Source: Pogonophryne albipinna (taxonomy: Eukaryota > Chordata > Actinopteri > Perciformes > Artedidraconidae). Taken from it: DNA of 64,000 bases. The first letter of the stretch is position 1; each line of letters begins with the position of its first letter. The stretch spans positions 4,755,804 to 4,819,803 of the forward strand of contig CM053263.1 in the NCBI GenBank assembly GCA_028583405.1, given 5' to 3'. The position numbers and the translations under genes were made by a program. The notes below the pieces were generated by a model. That model saw nothing but the letters and a program-made list of their open reading frames with translations. It did not search any database and was not told the origin of the DNA. Shown piece by piece: positions 58,720-64,000 of the stretch.

Positions 58720-59689
58720 TCATGGAGCAAAGCTTTATCGATCCTGCAGTGGCATTAATTATTTAAGTGATATCGTTTTATAAATGTTTGCAATAAGCCA
58801 AACCAAATTTGCAAAATCCAAAAAAATATGGAATCAAATGTCCACACATGGGTGAATTTCTCACATTTAAGAAGCTAGGATGTGTTCAAGGCCCTGCTCA
58901 AGCTTAGCTTCAAACTGAAGCACCTAGATGGAATTCAGCCACCTTTTTATTACTCCGTCAGAGATATAAAACAGAAAGCAAAGATTGAAACAGAACACTG
59001 AGCCAACACACAACCTGATGACTCTCTCTTTCATCATATGAACCGCAATCCAGCTGCACATAAGCCCCCAACCACACAAACACAGTATATAAATGAATGT
59101 GTACATGCTTTGCTTACATAACCGGTGCTGCACTGTGAAATAGCCGTCATCACAAAAACATTAAGCTACAGTATGTAAACAGGCGTTCGTGTGAATAGCA
59201 GCATAGCAGAACTTTTCCTCTCACACACTTATTGCCCTTCTATGACTCACTGCATTACTTCAGCAGTAAAATGTCATGACCATTTATGTGCACAAAGTCC
59301 AAACTCTCCCCTGCTGCGATTCTGTGCGGCTCGTTAGAGGCTGCACTAAAATTCAAGGAGTTTCTTTGTTCAGTTATCAGACAAAACGTCAGCTTTTGTT
59401 CCAATTATTCAGAAATGCTGCATTAAATGAACTCGTACTTTAAGCTTCAAACAAGACCCGAAAGTCGGAAAATCATAGATGTATGAGAGAGAATGAAAGC
59501 TGATAATTGCCTTTAGCAACATCACTTCTTTAGGTGTTTTTGCTTGGAAAATTATAAATCATAATCAAAATAGTTAGGCCCATTTTTGTAGTTAGTTAAC
59601 GCTAAGAATTGGAATGAGTTGAGAAGCCAAGCACTCTGCAGAAGCACAGATATATTTGATAAGGGGAAAAAATAAAACATGCAAAAGTG

Positions 59690-61102
59690 AAATTGGATAC
59701 CCTTTTATTTTCAGCAGTCTTTCAGCAGCTTTGACAGACAAAATACAACGTATTACTTTGTGTCTTTTCTTTCCTCCACAGGGGTTTAGAGGGTGTTCTC
59801 AACGAAAGGGGAGCGGGGGGGAAAGCATAAAAATGAAAATCATCTCCATCAAACAAATCTATTCACATACAATCGTGTTACAATTCTACCTCTGACACTT
59901 CAAGTCTTGACATCATGTTTGTGCAGAGTCTGTCTTTACAGGATCTAGAATAGTTTTTTGGAAAGATAGAAATTGAAATGAACCGGGCCAAGCTAAAGTT
60001 CAGGTTATGATTGTTGCATATTGAGATTTGGAAGAATTACTGAAACTACACATTAAAGCAAAGTTTGTTAAACTCAAACTGTCCTTTTTTTAAATCCTTT
60101 GTGCTGTAATTTTTAACATCTGTTCAGGAGTTTCCCCTGAAGTCGTCACAAAGGCATGAAGCAGCATGGAACAGCAGCAGATATGATCAACGCTTCATCC
60201 ATGGAAAAATGACACATGGCATATAAGAAATCTACATAAAGACACACATATGTAGTCAGGCAGCTTCAATGTGTCTTTTTTTTTACAGGGAGCACACATT
60301 AGTTCCTATTCCTCCACTTTTGTTCTGTCACAGTTGTGGTGTTATTTACAGTGCTTCCGTTTTAAAAGTGCTGCACATGATAAGTAGCTATTTACACATA
60401 GAAAAATAGGAGAGGGGGGGTTACAGACATTACTGTGGGGCATTTTGCTGAAAAAGCTGTGGAACTGACAGATATAAATGTATCCTCTATTTGTAATGAA
60501 ATGCTTGTTTTTCTGGCCGACACACACACACATTCAAAAAGAAACACTGCATAACCATTGGAGGATCTGAAGAACATAGTTATGTGTTCACATTCCAATA
60601 CAATGTACACTGTACACACTCGGAGGGCGAGAGAGAGCATGATTTGTCTCGTCCATTCTGAATATGAAAGCACCAAATTATAATTGATGTGCTTTTTTAG
60701 ACATTCAGTGTTCCTTCATTTGTACAGGATTGAATTAAGTCTAAGGTCAGCTGTGATTCTTTTTTCCGTTTTACATGCACAACAGAGATAGTGTGTGTAC
60801 GTTTCCTGTAAACACAGCCACAGATATAGATTATTATCCTATTTCTCACACACCTCAATTTTCTCTCTCCAAGCCTCCGCAGTCCAAAGTGGAGGTCATC
60901 AAAACGTCTTCACACAGACTCTGCATTGCTTTATGAGGGAATTATTCTGAAGTCTAAATTCACATGGTGGCTCGCTCAACAACAAAAAAGCGCGTAAAGG
61001 GAGCCGTTTTAGTCTTTTTATCTGCTTGTTGACGTTGCCGTTCATTTTATATGCTGCCCATCAGTGTCAGGGGCGGCTGAGTGACAGGAGAGAGGGGCGG
61101 GT
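59690..61102 (-). other. Probable 3' UTR of the BLTP3-like gene
   Basis: The stretch follows the stop codon on the minus strand, has no coding match, and contains short CA tracts (near 60520) and a GC box just after the stop. The far end is set by a candidate poly(A) signal at 59704-59709, the first plain AATAAA on this strand that I found; shorter forms using a variant signal near 61044 are possible. Confidence 0.4.
59704..59709 (-). terminator. Candidate poly(A) signal (AATAAA)
   Basis: AATAAA on the minus strand, about 1.4 kb after the BLTP3-like stop codon. Usage is unproven. Confidence 0.3.
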
Positions 61103-61231
61103 CTAGCTGCTGTTCACTTTCAGGTTCTTCATGCGGTGCAGCAGTGAGTCCTTCTCCATCTGAGCCTCCGCCAGCGCCATCTTGGCTCGGGACAGCTCCA
61201 CTTTCAAACATTCATTTTCCTCCACCAGCAT
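61103..61231 (-). CDS. bltp3b: BLTP3-like protein, last exon (C-terminal coiled coil)
   Basis: After a pyrimidine-rich acceptor (TTTTTTCCAG ending at 61232) the exon starts at phase 0 with [20 protein letters not shown] and runs 42 codons to a TAG at 61105-61103. The peptide ends [10 protein letters not shown]. The heptad-like spacing of Leu/Met with many Glu/Lys indicates a short coiled coil, which UHRF1BP1-family proteins have at their C-terminus as I recall. The Met codon here is internal, not a start, because the splice frame enters from the previous exon. The visible part of the protein totals about 147 residues over four exons. Confidence 0.7.
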   Translation of the reverse strand: MLVEENECLKVELSRAKMALAEAQMEKDSLLHRMKNLKVNSS

Positions 61232-62815
61232 CTGGAAAAAAGAAGGAAGAGGAGACACGCGGAGGTGTTACTGTCCGTTTTGTTTCATTTGGACCAACAA
61301 TGACTTAAAGTAACTCTAAACTCGGCTGAAAACCATAAAATGGAGTCACACTTCTGGACATCAGGATGAGATTCCAGCTTCATCTTGCAGCCTTCATCAT
61401 TGGGTTTTGTCTGCTTTACCGTCATGGCAATCTCCATCCACAGATGAAGGCAATGAGACGTGGTGAAAGCTCAGTAAGATGGTCGAACTGAAATTCTGAA
61501 AACCAATCATAAAGCTTCAAGTCCTCTAAGATCTTGAATCAAATGGAAATAAATAATAATTGCCGCTACATGTCCGCTTCATAAAATGATACCAAACATG
61601 TTGGCTGTCTTAAGAAAACCTGAAACACAGCAGCATTGGTAGAACATTCAACACTTAGAGCGGCCGGTGTTTGCTCATCAATCTGCGAGTCTCTGTGTTG
61701 TTTGTTGAGTTGTATTAGCGATGAATAATTCCCCTAGATGTGTCAACAAACCTTTCTGCCAGTGACACATTGGATAACGCTTAAAGAGCTCACGTTGAAA
61801 GGAAATGACCTGTTTTGTTGTGTGGATCAGATGACTTAAAGCAGCATTATGTAACAGATCACTCTTAATCTCCCATTTGAAATGAATTTTATTAACTCTG
61901 CTTGAATTGATAAATATCACTCCCACTGTTAGCAAAATGCAAGCCAAGCAGGGGACTGGAATAGCTTGGCAAAAACGACATTTGGCACTAAAACGTTTAA
62001 TATTAGCCTCCACCATCAACCCATCAAAAAGGAACAAAAGCCTTTTTTGGATGAAGATGAAGGGGAAAATATGTACATGTATGTGATTTGATGAATTCTT
62101 ACCCTTAAAGATTGTCTGCGTGTGAAAACTAAAGACTAAAACTTGGCTTTTATCCAATGGCTGGTTAGAAAATAAGAGAGGGCTATCACCATTAGCTGTG
62201 TCCGATGTAACTCAAATACATGTATTTGTTTATTTATTTAAGCGTGAATCCGGTGGAGGGTGATTCCTAGAGAGTTTTTGTGAGATTTGCAAGATTTTTT
62301 TCCATTCACACACAGAGGGGAATATGATTTGAAGCTATGCTACATGCAAAACTCACAAGAAATGCCAGTCTCTTAAAGTAAATATCGATCCATGGATACA
62401 TTCCTTGGGATCACCAAACATATGAGGTAAGAGAGGCTGAAATAAAGAACGTCTACCACACTGTGCAGCAACTAGAGTCACACAGGTCAGCAGAATGTGG
62501 CAGTAAATTAGCTCGGCTCAATTTACCATACTCAAAAAAATACGCAAATGTTTACGGACGATAGTTTGTTCGGAAAAAAATCCATTCAAACCAAATAATA
62601 TGGATTCCTTCAATTGCATAGTCTGAGCAAACAATTGACCCAAGAGTTGTCTTGTTAATATTTATAATAAAGTAAAATAATTCTGATTCTGATTAGATAG
62701 ACTTTATATTTAAATCTAAACTAGCTCTTATCCTCGCAGTACCATGTCCTGCATTGTCCCGTACAAACGTACTCTTTGTGCCACATGTTGCCACCTGGTC
62801 ACCGTAGCGTCTCAC
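61232..62815 (-). other. Last intron of the BLTP3-like gene
   Basis: Bounded by the GTGAG donor at 62815 and the TTTTTTCCAG acceptor ending at 61232. It contains a LINE-tail-like trace (AATAAAGTAAAATAATTCTG then ATTCTGATT near 62667-62695). No further exon is needed, because the flanking phases agree. Confidence 0.6.
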
Positions 62816-62961
62816 CTTATCTCTGTTAGACGGCAGAGGGCTGCTGGGCAGAGCTTGGGTCTGTGTAGCCTTTGGTACTCCGCAGAACACACGTACAACC
62901 TCAGGAACCGGAGTCAAAGCGCCGTCACTCAACAACCCCTCTTTCCCGGGTTCTGTCTCCA
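62816..62961 (-). CDS. bltp3b: BLTP3-like protein, penultimate exon (low-complexity linker)
   Basis: The acceptor CTCCTCACAG ends at 62962 and the GTGAG donor occupies 62815-62811. The 146-base exon begins with two bases that finish the Val codon from the previous exon, then encodes 48 residues starting ETEPGKEGLLSDGALTPVPE and ending SPLPSNRDK, closing at phase 0. The content is a Pro/Ser/Thr-rich linker, likely disordered, between the folded part and the C-terminal coiled coil. No domain is recognised. Splice-phase agreement on both sides is the main support. Confidence 0.65.
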
Positions 62962-63108
62962 CTGTGAGGAGAGGAGAGACAACAGAAGGGAATTAGGAGG
63001 TGTGGATGCACCGAGCGCAGATTTAAAAGCATTTACATGTTGTATAACGGTGGTGAATCAGCGCTGAAGAGGAGGTCGACATATCTGGCAGATGTGTGTG
63101 TTTCTCAC

Positions 63109-63217
63109 CTCCTATAGAGAAGGAGCCGTCGTCCCTCCGGTGTATGATGAGGCTGTCCACGTGCAGCGTGATGGGCGAGGGGTCCGAGTCAGAGGGGTTG
63201 TCCCGGGGGCCGTCGTC
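63109..63217 (-). CDS. bltp3b: BLTP3-like protein, internal exon (36 codons + 1 base)
   Basis: The exon is flanked by a CTGCTGCAG acceptor (ending at 63218) and a GTGAG donor (63108-63104). It starts at phase 0 and encodes DDGPRDNPSDSDPSPITLHV, then DSLIIHRRDDGSFSIG, leaving one G to complete a Val codon (G|TG) in the next exon. An acidic/proline linker is followed by a short beta-rich piece ITLHVDSLIIHRRDDGSFSI. The frame joins cleanly to the exons on both sides. This supports a real spliced gene, although the exon is short. Confidence 0.7.
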
Positions 63218-63939
63218 CTGCAGCAGAGACAGCACATGTTCAGGGTGGTGGGAAAAGTTTGGATATGTGAGAGGAGGGGGAAGGCGCTGAGAGAGAGAAT
63301 GATCCACATCCAGGTTTCCACATCAGTTCCACAGCTAATCTGCTCAGTCGTGAAGGAACCCCAGAGAGTGGCCTTTCTATGTCATTAAGCATTCGGTTGA
63401 AATCAAACTTCCAATTAGGCCGCGGTTCAAAATATTTAACTTGAACGGCGGTGAGTTATGGGGTCTATTACTCTGCGACACAAATGGATAAAAAAAAAAT
63501 AGGACAAATATGCAGTCATGCAGGTGTTTCTGCAACAATGACCTGAGGGTAAAACTAAAATGTGAATCGAAGCAGCTGGAAGTACAACAATGTACATATT
63601 GAAAAACTATTTAGAGTCATCTGAACGTGTCACCAGACTGCAACAGTTTCAGCCCCTTAGACAAACACTGATTGCAGTGTTATGACTCAATAACCCCAGA
63701 AATAAATGTTTAAAAGTGCGCTGAAAAAACATATTTGTAGGATACCATGGGGATTTGTAGTTTAGATAGGAACTATGTTGAATCAGTCATCAGTTTTGAC
63801 ATATTCATATTAGTTTTATCTGTGAGTACCAGTCAAGTTTTCCCATTTGTGTTGACTGTATTTTTTTATGTGTGTTTTTAAGTGTGGACCAAAGGAAGGC
63901 TATTAAGGAGATCCCATGATAAACAAAGCTAAGTCTCAC
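63218..63939 (-). other. Intron of the BLTP3-like gene
   Basis: Donor GTGAG at 63939-63935 and acceptor CTGCTGCAG ending at 63218. AT-rich, no repeats recognised. Confidence 0.6.
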
Positions 63940-64000
63940 CTTCAGGTTGACGTGTGTGTCCCTGACGCTGATCTCCATGGGCAACACCTGGGGGGCCGAG
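63940..64000 (-). CDS. bltp3b: BLTP3-like protein, internal exon (cut by window edge)
   Basis: This is the 3' part of an exon that continues beyond the window. Read on the minus strand it gives SAPQVLPMEISVRDTHVNLK and ends in AAG at phase 0 before a GTGAG donor at 63939-63935. The pattern (hydrophobic strand, then RDTHVNLK, leading into DDGPRDNP in the next exon) resembles the C-terminal part of UHRF1BP1/UHRF1BP1L proteins (BLTP3A/B). These are bridge-like lipid transfer proteins of the VPS13/chorein type; BLTP3B (SHIP164) acts in endosome-to-Golgi membrane traffic and binds syntaxin 6. The assignment is from memory of the family and is helped by the adjacent ANKS1 gene. Confidence 0.65.

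Noticed and set aside
61678..62157. 159-codon minus-strand frame inside the BLTP3-like gene
   Set aside because: It lies in the last intron, has no splice sites in the right phase, and flanking exon phases already agree without it.

Overview
The window is teleost fish nuclear DNA. The evidence is eukaryotic splice signals, very long dinucleotide repeats, and a dense set of fish-type transposons: Tc1/mariner, hAT, PIF/Harbinger-like, piggyBac-like, Rex1-like and L2-like LINEs, and a tRNA-derived SINE. Many copies are exact enough that terminal inverted repeats (TIRs) and target-site duplications (TSDs) can be read base by base. The species cannot be named from sequence alone; a percomorph fish is my guess.

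Two host genes are visible, both on the minus strand at the right end. Four exons between 61103 and the window edge encode the C-terminal end of a large protein that I assign tentatively to the bridge-like lipid transfer protein BLTP3B (UHRF1BP1L/SHIP164). Downstream, the first coding exon of an ANKS1 family gene (best match anks1b) lies at 55982-56112, with a leader that carries small upstream ORFs. In human both paralogous regions, BLTP3B-ANKS1B and UHRF1BP1-ANKS1A, have this head-to-tail order, so each assignment supports the other.

Positions 1-55981 are then the 5' part of anks1b intron 1. I see no convincing host exon there. It holds (left to right): (CA)n blocks and a 177-bp duplication (0.5-4.8 kb); a hAT end fragment (5.4 kb); a Rex1-like LINE split by a full-length Tc1 element with a dead transposase (8.8-10.9 kb); a palindromic Tc1-type element with telomere-like repeats in both arms (18.2-19.0 kb); a SINE split by an unclassified TIR element (21.7-22.5 kb); a short hAT element with a BED-finger exon (27.2-28.1 kb); a Harbinger-like MITE inserted at the TTAA junction of a piggyBac-like repeat (28.4-29.2 kb); a Harbinger-like element (32.9-33.6 kb); a hAT element carrying a second hAT element (33.8-35.7 kb); an L2-type LINE split by a hAT element (41.2-44.7 kb); and a 21-bp minisatellite with about 25 copies (47.5-48.0 kb). 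The intergenic space (56.6-59.7 kb) holds one hAT MITE.

The main theme is layered insertion. At least five elements sit inside older elements, so relative ages can be read. No new multi-gene system is apparent. The most unusual items are the telomere-repeat palindrome, the two microsatellite families with shared unique flanks, and the coding-frame minisatellite.
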